Shown: positions 21,401 through 34,000 of the stretch, piece by piece
Position numbering within the stretch: position 1 is the stretch's first letter
Layout: each line of letters begins with the position of its first letter
Assembly (NCBI GenBank): GCA_013397695.1
Contig: VYZI01000351.1
Span: forward strand, 3,057-67,056
DNA length: 64,000 nucleotides
Origin: Centropus unirufus
Lineage: Eukaryota > Chordata > Aves > Cuculiformes > Centropidae
Reading direction: 5' to 3'
Program-made: the position numbers and the translations under genes
The notes under the pieces: generated by a model
Seen by the model: the letters and a program-made list of their open reading frames with translations, nothing else
What the model was told of the DNA's origin: nothing
Databases searched by the model: none

Positions 21401-22040
21401 TAAAACGTGGCCACTGGTGGTACCGTGGGTTCAGACACAGCAGCTGCCACTCTTAACACCAGCCACTCTCCTCATGCAATGCCAATGCCACAATGCCCTC
21501 TTAAAAGAGCACGGGGAAATCTCCTTGAGATTATTTTATAACCTCCTTCAGTGCCCAGGAGGATTTTTGGGGTCAGAGGAAGGGAGGGGGAGAGGGGGAA
21601 AAGCCCATTCAATTTACAAGCAGATTAAGGAAAAACACTCCACTGCCAATTTATTTTCAAAAAGGGTTGTGTGTTATTCTAAGGTTTGTCTGTATAATTG
21701 TACAACCGTTGAAAATTACATAAATTGTAATGATCTAATACTATTAACAGCCTTTCAGAGAAAAACTCCCTCCCCTTCTGAAACCAACACGGGCAGGAGG
21801 GAAATGTCCCAGGAAATACGCCAATCGGAACTCTGTCCTCTAGCCTGGCAGAAACAGAAACAGAAAGATAGGAGAACAAACTGGACTAAGATGTGGTGCT
21901 TGCATGTGTCTGACTTGCAAGGGGAGGGGTGGCTTTGTCCTTGGCCGTGTTGTCCCAGAGGCAGTGCCTGCTTATCCCAGTGAAGCTGCCATCACTTCAC
22001 ATGCTGCTCTCACCCCTGCATTTTGTCACTTCCTCCTGTC
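18450..22040 (-). other. ARIH2 3' UTR and ARIH2-P4HTM intergenic region
   Basis: No coding exon was found here. Minus-strand AATAAA signals occur at 21650-21655, 20755-20760 and 18508-18513, giving possible ARIH2 3' UTRs of about 0.4, 1.3 or 3.5 kb. A GC-rich island (18500-18660) and a T/A-rich stretch (18699-18727) lie at the distal end. The frames on either strand show no recognisable protein. Confidence 0.5.
20755..20760 (-). terminator. ARIH2: Candidate ARIH2 poly(A) signal
   Basis: AATAAA on the minus strand about 1.28 kb after the stop, inside an AT-rich block (20740-20890). Alternatives are 21650-21655 and 18508-18513. Confidence 0.4.
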
Positions 22041-25000
22041 TTATGTATCGTGGAAGTCTTTCAGCAGGGTCCTCCGTCTCTGCTCTGCTATGTGCATCTG
22101 ATTCTCTAAGTCCTGGTAAAAGAGAAGGAAGAAACCGTTAGGATCTGCTCTACACCAGAGGGTTACACGCAGCTTCCTCCAGAGCTTTTTTGGTCCTGTT
22201 TCAGGTTGCAGGACTCATTGCCCTCCCTCCTTTCCCATAACACGGTGAGTGCTCCACTTCTACAACATCTGCTGATTATGTGGTGAGGTTTGGGGTCTCA
22301 GCACCCTCACTTCACTGCCTTAGTGCCCCTGCAGCAACAGATGAACCCTGGCCAGCAGGAACACTCACCCCTCTGTCGTAGCTGTCGGCTCGCTCCACCT
22401 TCCATGAGAGATTTTCAATTTCAGCTTCCAGCTGGGCCTGCTGGTACTCGAACTGCAAAGAGCAAAAGCAGACAGCAACAAGAACCTGGTTTAGTGGAGC
22501 AGTTTTGTACCACACGCTACGCTTGAGGAGTACACAAATGGGTTCTCTTGACACCTGTGCTGGCAGAGTAGGTTTGTGCATCCTCCTCATCCACCTTCAG
22601 CCAGACAGCATCACCCCTTCCAAGATTTTCTTGTGTAAGCACTTCCAGACCCGCACTGATCAAACTTAACCCCATCAGCCTAAAAATACTTTAAGTGACA
22701 AATATCCTCTGCCATAAATGGGTCACAAAATGCCTCTGTGATCAGCTCTGCTGGCAGGGCACAGGGACTGTTAAGCACTGCTGGGAGCACTAACTTGTTC
22801 CACTGGCAACGTTGGACCCAGGAGAAAACATCTGTTCACAGCCTCAGAGAATACGTACGATGCTATGGGGAGAGACTGGATAACAGGTTTGACTGGACAA
22901 TTGAGTCCAAGTTCACCTCTTCAGTGAATTCAGGGCTGATCTTGAACATCTCCAGCCTATGGGAGGCTCCAAGCCAGCAAAGAACTTGCAGCAGGAATAA
23001 AAGACCCCAAAGCTACATCCTGAATCAAGGCTGGAGGAGCCAGCCTCCAGCAGCTATTCACAGGAGATAGGGCCCATAGCACCGTGACAAGTCTTTCCAA
23101 GGAACAAACGCACTCTTCCAGCCTCAGAAACATGCTGGATAAATTGTGTGTTAGGGAAAGCACAGTGCTACCCTGGGAAAGTAATGTATCAGGAGACGGA
23201 GCTGACGGCCACCCCAAAGTGAAGAGGAAAGGTGCAAACCCACTTATTACTTGTCCTGTCCTTACCCCAAACTCAGGACTAACATTTAGGACAATGCTAA
23301 GCTCTGGGATTTAACCCAGCATGTGCCAGCTACACCCCAAAAAGCTACCAAGCACAAAAGAAAAAAAGGAGCAAAATATCTTACCAGTTTCTTTCTGGGA
23401 CCAGACTCCATGTAGTAGGCATACGGATATGTGTACTGCAGGGTGTAACGACACTGTCGGGGAGTGGGAGGAGGAGAGAAAAAAGGACACAAGTCTCAGA
23501 CTTGGGAGTTGGCAGACATTTGTGTGGCCACTGTAGGTTAAGAAGCCACCTTGACAAGGATGACTGGATACTTTATGGAATTTCCTACACCTTCCTTGGA
23601 AGAACTCGTGCGTTAAAGCATAACTTCACAGAGGTCCCTTCCAGATGAGTTTTGGCTAAGTTCACCTCCTCAGTCAGAGGAACTGTCCCACATACCCCCA
23701 AATCCTAACTTCCCTTTTGCCCTTGGTGATGTGATTTTCACATTCTTGTGTGTATTCCCCTTTCTGTGCCGAACAAGCCACAACCACCCACCTTTGCGAG
23801 CAGTTTTGCAGCATTTTGTAGGTATTGCCAGTCTATCCACGTTCCCAAGTTGTTCATAACTCTTTCTTGGATTTTCTCCTGGATTCGTTGGTAAGTCTGT
23901 GCCTCCAGCTGTAGGCTTTTATTGTGGTTCTCCCACTGCAAGGGGTGGGGAGGTGGGGAAAGGAAAGAAAGCATGAGACAAGAATACTGCTGCTGTTAAA
24001 GTACAAGCTCTAGCAAGCAGGAGTTGGAGTGGGGCAGGAGTCCAGCAAGGCAAGACATGCTGCAGGAACGAACAGCAAGGCAGCACCTCCGGTAGGAAGA
24101 AGCAGAGGCTGCAGACAACAAACTGACAGCAGCAAAGAGCAGGGAGCAAACCCAGCTCCTCAGAGTGGGAATCCCCTCTGGTCACACAGTGACCTTGTGT
24201 CTAACAAGATGGAAAATAACAGTGCTTCTCCTACTTAAAGGATGGCTATAGAAAGGTCAGGAGTTTCAATTAACATTTAACACGGGCTCAGTGAACTCCA
24301 ACATCCACGTGCACATTGTAAGCAGGGCCATTTCTCACAGCCTGCTGATCTGGAGAGCCAGGAATAAACTCCTCTCTTTTACTAAAAGACTTGGCTCATG
24401 GTGTGAAGAACAAACTCATTTTAACGGGGAAACAAGTGCAGCAGCATTGAACCTCTACCACGTTCTCGTCTTGAGATGCTGCTCTAGGATTGCACTGTAT
24501 GGCCAGGTGCATTGAGCCTGCTGTGTGGACAGAGATGCTCTGACTGCAACTTTAAAAATGAGATTACATGAAATTTTCAGAAAGCTTTGCTTCAGCCAAT
24601 GGAGCTCTAAGCATGGAAGAGTTTCTTTAGTCTTTGTCTCCATGAGGACATACTGCAAGGAGCTGATGCTCCCCAATCCTGGAAGGAAATGACTGGAGCA
24701 ATATCTACTGCAGCAGCACTCAGCCTGCAGGAAAACAGTACAGAGGCACACAGGAAATACTCATTTTCTTTAGCAAAGGGAATACAGAAATGAATGTGAT
24801 TTGCATTGGGTACAACGTTACTGGTTGGAATGGGACTTGCAGGGCAGGATTTTGAGTGAAAAACAACAGGGCTTGAAAATTCTGCAGATTCTTTTTGGGC
24901 AGTTGCTCGCACGGAGATTGCTGGCAATGACCTTTGCACCAGGCAGGGAGCATTAAAAGGCTACAGCAGCTCTGGCCAAGGAGATGTCTCCTACCCTCTC

Positions 25001-28000
25001 AAAATAGAACAAGTACTTCTTAAGGGCCTCCCTGGCCTGTGCTTGCTGACTCTGGTTTACAATATCAGGATTCTCTTTGTACCGACTGCATTCGTAGTAC
25101 TCGCTGCCGTGAGTCTTCCAGTCTCCCAGACACATCCAGCAGAAATCTGAAGAAAACAGCAAAAAAACCCCCACTGTGATGCACAGAAAAAAACTCCCAA
25201 GAAAGAAAAGCTTCAGGAGACACAAGCCACCTGTTTTTAGATATTTCTGCTAAGCCAAAAAACATATATTTTGTATAATCTTGCATAATGGAACACGAAC
25301 AGTGAACACAACAGTATCCAAAAATACCAGCCTGTCTTGAAAGTTTTCAGTTTACAGCCTCCCCTGCCACAATGGAAAGTAAATCCTCAAGTGCTGCATC
25401 CTGTACACCAAGACTGACTGGCAGAACTGTACTCGTGCCCTGCACAGGCTGTCACTCCAGATTAAAGAAGAGGGAGGCTGCAGCCTTATTTGTGAATCGC
25501 ATCCTCCCCACCTACGGGCACACTGCCCCATGCAGAGCTCTGTCTGACTGAAACACGAGCAATCAAATCCAAAAGTGAACTAACTCATGCAAAAGAAAGT
25601 CTGCCTTCAGTTCTCTTGAGGAGGGATCTAGCCAGGTAACTTCGGCCCTCAGTGGTTTATGACACTTGAAGTTAGGAGCCACTGAATGGGGAAGAAAGGG
25701 GAGGAAAGAGAGAAACAGCAAAACCCGCGTGACAGTTTCCTGAGTTTGGAGCGAGGCTGTGAGTGTTCTGCTGGGAAGGAAAAAAGATGGAGGTTAAGTT
25801 GCTACAATAGGAATCACTTCTGTGTTACTTTTAAGAGACTGAAATCTGTGTTTGCAGAGTTCACCAGTCTTCTCGAGCGCCAGTCACCATGGTACCGTGG
25901 CACTTGCATGCTCACCCTCGTGACAGCTCCATCAAATCACGTCCAGTGCTGCTAAGGACCCCAAAGCAAAGGAAATGAGAGAGGACAGTAATCTTCAATT
26001 ATCTTCCAGATAAGGTTTGGATATTATAATAGTTCCTAGTGGTACATTCAACTTCAAGGGCTGAATACAAACTACCTTGCTCCAAGGGAACAGTTAGCTC
26101 TGCCATGCAAAGATAAGTTCAGGAACACTGAGGTCGTTTGGTGGGACCACACAATGGGCCAAAGACACTTGGGCTGCTTAATGGCACAGAGGCAGACTGG
26201 GAAGTCCAACAGACAGTGTTCTGCAGAACAATTCACAGCTACTGCAGTTCCACCTAGGTTCAAGCTCATTATTTCCATCACTAAGCAGAAGGATTTAAGG
26301 TAATCTGAGTAAATGGCTCAGGGCTGCCAGTATTTTCAACTGATGAGAAATACAATTACATGGAAAGCATTTAATGCTCTCTTATGGGGTGGATTCCATG
26401 GTTAAAGGAGAGACAGAGATGGAGGCTTCATATACCATGGACATGTCGAAGAGAGGGAGCCAAATCAACATGGATTTAGAACCCAGCTGAGATCACAGCC
26501 AGTTGGGAAAAAAGTGCACTATCACACCCAAGTCTGTAACTAATATTGAGTTTACCTTTTACTGGGGGGAAGGAAATTGCAATTCATGTTTGAACTGAAT
26601 TTGTCTTCATACCACAACAAGAGACCACCACTAACAAACATTGCAGAGAAAACTATGTCCAAATCCTACTTACCATGCTTGCATTTGGAGCATTGCTGAA
26701 AAAGAAGAGACAGGAGCCAGTGGTTAGTGGAAAGTGGGGGAAAAAGGTACTGCTGAGAACAAGTTCTGAGAGGCTCAGGTATTGCTCACCATGTGATTGC
26801 AGCCTCCGTTCTTCTCAATACAGATATTGCACTTGGGACACTGGGGAAATAGAAGCAGTTGTTAGATCCAATTCTATCTCTAGCAGCCCTCAGGAGAATA
26901 GCACTTGCATGATTCTAACCCTCCTGCTTTATATTGTTTTAAATATGCATATGTGAGTATTAACATACAGACACCCTGCCTCCTGGCAGCCCCATTTAAA
27001 CAGGAAGCAGAGAGGCAACACCAGGGCAGTTACAGTGCAGCACTGGGCTGCTCAAGAAAACAAGTTCCCTGTTGTTACTCCTCCTCAAATGGAAGGTCTT
27101 ACCGAGTTACCATTTAGCAGCTGCTCATGAATAGGGACTTAAGTTCACATATGAAGAAGCTTCCACACTTCCTGAGGCTACAAGGCGATCAGCATTATGC
27201 CCTGTCTTCAGCAGCCACTAACACAGGACAACTTAGCTGCCTGCCAAGGATCTGGCTGAGCAGGGAGAGCTGCACACTACTTTGATCCATCAGCAGCCAC
27301 TGATGCCCCAGAGCGTCCAGTTCAGTTACATTTTTGGAGTTGCACAGGTACAAAGAAGAAAATTAGTTTTGCTGCTTTTATAAATGTTAATGGCAGGCAA
27401 AACATACACTAGGACAACTCTCACTACACCAGAACCGTATGTCTATAAGAGAGTCTAGTAGAAACAATGCCATCATGTGTTGACACCTTCTCCAGAGAAA
27501 GAAGGGAATTTAAGATCTCTGCTCTACCTAAGCATCATTATTCCCAACACAACTGTAGTTTGCAGATAACCAGCACTGTCACGATTGTCCTTGGCTGCAG
27601 TAGAACAAAAACCAGCTGAGAACTGGTTTGTAGCCAGGCCAAAAAATCCCCAAAAGACACCAAAGTTCCAATCTGCAACAGCTGATCTAGAGGATAAAGG
27701 CAGTGCATCTGTGACTTCTAAAACCAATTCTACAGGTAGACTAGAATGCACAAGATGTAATACTATTTCTTTTTTTTTAGGTCTAAATCTGCTAGGACTT
27801 CAACGTCTAAATTACAGACTTCCTCTACCCTGTTTTGCTCTCCTTGCCAAATCAGGATACCATCTCCCTCACCTTCCAGCTCTCAGAACTCCACAGAGCT
27901 GCTCATGTTCAAACAGAGCAGTGCATTGATACTGACTGTGATCTTCCTACACTCTCTCCTTCCCTTTGAAATACATCTGCACGGATCATCTCACAGCAGC

Positions 28001-31000
28001 CATGGTTCCTTTGCCCATGGGAGGGCAGCACACCTGGCTGCCAAAGACAATCCCACCAGGTCCGGAATAAGGACCACCAGGTCTTTACCATAGGAGGGCA
28101 GCTGGCATTCCTGCAAAAAGCCTTCTCAAGGCATTCAGTTCTGTTCTATCACAGTGAGAAATCAGTCTGTGAAGAAGCAGCACACAATGCTGCGCTATGT
28201 ATGGAAGTGTATCCCACTTCCCAGGCAGGACCAGAGGACAAAGAGAGACGTGCAGGTGGTTGTCCTTACATCTTTAGTGTGAGCACTGATGTAGTTGGCT
28301 GTTTCGGAGTCATCTGCACACTTGGTGAGCCACTTGCGGATGGTGGCGCAGTCTGTGGGCGCGTGGTACATCTGCCGACACTTAAAGCTTAACAGGGAGA
28401 GAGGAAAAAGACAGATCAGCTTCCAAAGAGGTGACTCACGAACTGAGGTGCTCCCCAGCGGTGACCAAAATCTGGGAGGCCAAGCATGGGTAAGGAATGC
28501 ATGTTACCAGAGTGAACGACTGCGGCTGAGCTCCAATAAACCCCACCCGCCTGTGCAGAAGCTGGAGGAGGATGAGTGACCCAAAGCCTTCTGCCCGTGA
28601 CTTTACAAGTAGCCTTACTCCAGTAGTAGATAGCAAGGCATGACCTGACCGGCACTGGGTGAGTAAGGGCCATTTGCATGCAGACACCAGTAAGCTGGAT
28701 CCCTAAATCAGTTGTATTGTCCTTCTCATTGTCAACAGCAGTGACTCTGGATACCCAGGAGCAGAAGACACTTCAGCAGCCCCCCAAGACTTCTTTTTCC
28801 TCTGGTCCCACACACACTTGAAGCCAGAGAAGGAACATGAGCGGTCCAATGCAGCAGAAAAGTATTCTCACATCAGCCTCAAAACCTGCCAGACACTCTG
28901 GAAGTCAAATATTTGTAAAAATTCACTACCAGCAGATAGCAGCGAGGCCTCCACATCCATTACCAGAATCTCTACTGGTCACTAGGACTGTACTAACATT
29001 TCTAACCACACAAGCCTGAGAATGGTAGACTTGTAACTTCTTCATTACTCAAGCCCTGTGCTCCCTGATTGTCAGAACACACAACTTCCAAGCAGTTTAG
29101 GGAGCAAGGAGAGGGCTGACCACTTGTAGAAGTCACAACCCAAGTGTCCAATTACTCGAGCTCACTCAAATTACAAACAACTCCTGCAGCACTTGAGATA
29201 CTTCTACAGACTGAACCTGCTGGCAAGCAAATGGAGTAGCTCTGAGGACAGCACAGACTTTCCCCGTGATCTTTAACCTTCTCTTTTTCTTACCAGAAGA
29301 CCTCATTGCAACGATTGCACTGCACTCGCCGGGCTTTTGGCTCCTGTACCTGTATGACCATAGGGCAATCTGCACCAGGACATAGCTGCAGCTGATAGTG
29401 GCTCTGTGAACATACCAAGGTGGTCAATGAGCAGTGGGTGCAGAAGAGCATTATCCAAGTTTAACCACCCCTGTCCTCAAAGATACACAAGGCAGTTACT
29501 TCTTGTTGAAAAAGAATGAGAACTGTCACCAGATCTTGGCGAACAGCAAACAAAGCTTTTCCACCTTAGGAAAGGGAGCGTTATTTACAGCTTCTCGAGG
29601 ACAGAGAATTCAAATGGAGGTTTGCAGACCAAGTGATCACAGTAACACAACCATAAAACCCCACCAAGGTACTGAACAAACAATTTTAGTCCATTTGAGC
29701 TTTCCCCCGCCCTCTCTTCATGCCCCAGAACGTACTGAGTTGAGTGGTGGCTGCTCCCTCCTAAAGGGTCTCTTATTGAAGAGAGGTGACCGCACTCTTA
29801 CACTGCTTCACTGATTCTTGAGTGTTCCCAGTTACCAGAATACTTCCTGCACGTTTAACCTTAATAATTGCTGCTTTAATTTTAAAAGATGACACATAAA
29901 GGGTTTCTGGAGAAGCAAATTCAGCTGTGTTGCTCTAAGATGAGAGACTGAAATACCTATGCAAGAGCAAGGAGGACTTGAAAATTGAAGTTTGCAGTTC
30001 TCAGCCGCAACACTTCTTGAAATGCTCTACAGGAAAAGTGCCAAGCATGAGCCAAGGAGTTGCTCGGTGACCTTACATCAGAATTTACTTTGGCAACCTG
30101 CTAGAGCATTTTGTCAGTGAGGCTGTCCTACAGGAGCAGCCACATCATGTTTATCAGGGAAAATTTCACTGCAGTTACTGCAGTTCTAATCAAAGATGCA
30201 AGGCACTTCAAGCAAAATTTCTGCAAGTCATCAGTGAATTGAGCCAGAGTGCTTTAAAACTGAAAAAAACCTAATACCTCCACATAATCCCTGAAGAGGT
30301 AGCGCCTGTATTTGTCTTTCAGTTCTTCACTAGGCAGCAATGGAAATACAAAGTCTTCTGGTGTCCGAAGCAGGCAGTCCTGAGCCATGCAGGAGACCCC
30401 TGAGCAGAGAAAGCAACATTTTAGTGCAGCGCAACTTACCATAGAATCATAGAATGATTTGGGTTGGAAGGGACCTTAAAGGTCATCCAGTTCCAACCCG
30501 CCTGCCATGCCCAGAGACACCTCCCGCCAGGCCAGGCTGCTCAAGGCCCCTTTATCCTAAGGAGTGAATGTACAGAGAGCGCCCAACGCTGTTTCCTAGG
30601 AGCCATCTGTTGTGGCAAGAGGGACACAACTGGGAAACAAATCTGGGCTGTTGAAAAGCTGAAGCCCAACTGTCTTCACGGAAAGATGACAGAGCCCCTG
30701 TGCATCCAGGACCAATGAGTGCTTTAACCAGTTCTCAAGGTCAGACACTTAAAGTAGAAAACGGCTTGTTTCTGCCTCGCCAGCATGGAAGACAAGCTAG
30801 GAGAGGTCCAAAGCAACTCTGACAAGGGAGGAGATGCTTGCATCCACAAGCACCCTGGGGCAGAGCAAGAACACATCATGAGATGCAACCTCAGAATGCA
30901 GCAGATTGACAGCTTCTTTTACAGTTATGATCTCAAAATAACCAGGGGAGAGAGGCAGCGCGTGCATCTTTTGACTTGCAGGTTTTGTTAGGCAGGAGTA

Positions 31001-34000
31001 GGGCTCTCCTGGTGGTGTGCCAACTGGTGACCACTAGTTCCAGTAAAGTTTGCCACCAATACTCATTCCACACTCCATGTTCTCATTACTGAGATGTTTT
31101 AGATTAGTTCATCCAGTCATCAGCAGAATGACACACGTGTTGGCACATGACAAATACAGCCCCCGTCCCACGCCTGCCTTGAACTCACCGACCCCGACAC
31201 CATCCTTGACGAGCACTGTACAATGCTGCTCCCAGCAGCTGCGACAGAACTGGTGCTGACAAGCCAGAGAGAGCAAGTTCTCCTTCCGGACAAACTGCAT
31301 GCAGACTGCACAGTGATGGGAGGAATGTACCATTGCCTGGGAGAGAGACAAAGCAGCATCAGAGTGAAAGCATCCAAGCTCTGCCGAGTATTCTCACCTC
31401 ATCCACTGGAAGCAGGCTTAGCAGTGCCCTTTTACCAGAAAATGATTTTGGGTAAGAGGGCAGGCAACTGAAGGGGCAGAGCGTTAATACAATGAGGAGA
31501 AGGAGCTCATGGACCATCATCTGGGAGCTAGTGGGAGCTGGTCTGGTGGGAGGTGTCCCTGCACAGAGCAGGGGGGGGTTGGAACTAGATGATCTTTAAG
31601 GTCCCTTCCAACCCACACTGCTCTATGATTCTATGATCTCGTATCCTCTGCCCATGCTACATTAGGCAAAGCAGGCATCCTCCCTTCAGCTGATTAGAGG
31701 GTTTGTCTCAATTCAGGCCTAATCCTGCTACTGCTTCACCAAACCACTGGGAAGCAGTCTGAATCTCCCCATGGGTAGCGCAGAACTAAACCCCAGACAA
31801 CAGATCAAGCCTCTAACACATCTCAGCTCACCCTTGGGACCTGAAGAACTAGGTCTAGCACATCCCCAAAGTGCTAACAGCATTGAAGAGCCTTGCTTTA
31901 TGTCCCCACTTCCCCTTTCACCAAGAAGTCATATGATTGCTTTTCATGCACTTAAGCCTTTGCTGCTCTTCTAGGAGCCTGCACCAGACACAGTTGTCAG
32001 ACTCCACGCCTGGCTCTGCATGCCCGAGACGCAGAGCAGCAGCAGCACCCAGCCACATGACCAACAGAGGTCGTTTTGTAGCGTGACCACATGGAAACGG
32101 AAATAAAGAGACTTTGTTCTGAGCAGCCTCCCTTATGGGCCAGAAGAAGATTCACCGAGACTGCAAGCGCACTGATTGCCTACATCAACGGCTCAACTGC
32201 AACAGCAAGGCTGTCCCTCCCAGCTCACCACTACAGCTTCTCCCTGTAGGGCCAGTTGCTCTGCTGTATGAGCATCTGCCCTCAGAACATTGCCTTCCGC
32301 AACACGACCTGAGGCACAGAGCAGCTTCCCCTGGCACAGACACACAGGCTGTAAGGAACTGCCTACGAAACCAAGTCTGTCAAGATTACATCTCCATTGC
32401 AGTGGAGAAGACTTAGTGACAGCTGATACAAGATTCAGACAAATCTCAAAATACATGGATTTACCTGCAGTTACGTCAAATACCAAGGATTTTTGTTTCT
32501 GGATTCTAAGCTGATAATTTGAGTCCATGAAAACTGTCCTGTCAGCTGTTTTATCATCTTCACCCTCTGCTACGTGAAAGTCAGCTCGGATGCCAAATTA
32601 GGCTTCCAAAATCTCCTCCCCAGCCCAAAGAGTGTTTCTCAGATGTAATATTTTATCACTCAAAATCTGACACATGGCAACATTACCTGGGGTAACTGTG
32701 GCTTGTACCAAGCCACCCACTTTGAATGAAAACTTTAAACACACAACAGGAAGTTTCTATTTAAAGAAAAAAACCCCACCCCAGTATCTAAAGACCAGTG
32801 AGCCTGGGCTGCAAAAAAGCTGTTGGTTCAAATATCACTACGGACTGGCTCAGCAGCAACACCAGTGGGAGATTTGGGTTAAGCAGCCCTGAGCAGAGCA
32901 GCACAGCAGTCATGTCAAGAAAGAAAACTACTAAAAATCCTCCGTTCCAGCCACAGAGAAGCTCTGTTCACTTTGCAGACAGAGCTTCCCCTGAGTGACT
33001 TCTACAGAGAAAGAATTGGAAGAGGTAGCAGAGCCCAAGTCCTCTGCTCCTCCCATTGGGTACCATCACCCATGCCAAACAAATAAGCTTAATTTTCTTG
33101 AGGCAAGCCATTCTTGAACACCACTTGTAAGACAATGGCAAAGCTGCTATTTAAAAGTTACCCATCGCTTGACTACTTTCTTGTTTAAAAAGTAAACCCA
33201 GCACTGAGGTAGGGTGTTGGGCCTGAGCTTACAAAGGGTTAATATGGGATAGACTACACCTTTGGTAACGCAATCCTCCCATGAGGTGGGCCAGAGGTGG
33301 CTGCCAAGGGAGCTGACCAAAATAGTTAGGATACTTACATGTTTGGATGAGGTGGGCTGAACTCGCGCTTCTACGAGCAATTGGGCAGCGTTAGACTTGT
33401 GCCTGAAAGGCAATTGAAGAAAGATCAAATTGATTTCTGAGTACACGTTGCGTTATGAAATTCATTCTCCTTGAGAAACTAACAGGCTCCGTGCAAACAG
33501 CAGGGTAGGTTTCAACTACAGAAGTGGAAATGTGTCCTGTGTGAGGCTCCTTCCCCCTGTGAGCCAAATTCTCAGCAACAGAACTTTGAGAGTTTCTTCA
33601 AAATCAGAAACAGAAACAGATGAACATTTCTCTCTTACTCTTCGATGAAGATTTCCCATCCACCCTGAAGAATAAGCTAAGATTTTTCTAACCATGTTCT
33701 TGGAGCATTCCTAAAGCACTGCTGTTCCAGTACCAGACTCCAGTGAGGCTCCTGTCTGTCTCCTATTGTAAAATGAAGCTGTCCTCATGAGGTCTCACTT
33801 TGATTCCAGACTATTACCTAGTTAAGCATTTACTCCATGACACATTATCACCCCTTAGGCATATGAAGCTGTCTATCAGCAGCCTTTGAACTAAACGTGT
33901 TTTGCTGTTTGTGATTCCTATTGCAGAGAAAAGCCTCTGTCTCAATGAATTCAGAAAGAGCAGCATCACCTGTTGTGACCGTGTTGTAAATCCTTCCGCC

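Larger units (their letters stand above)
22113..31188 (-). other. ARIH2 introns of the 3' half
   Basis: Between the exons listed for ARIH2, introns of 94 bp to 1.5 kb fill this part. Apart from the CR1 at 30440-30560 I recognise no repeat, RNA gene or coding frame in them. Confidence 0.6.
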
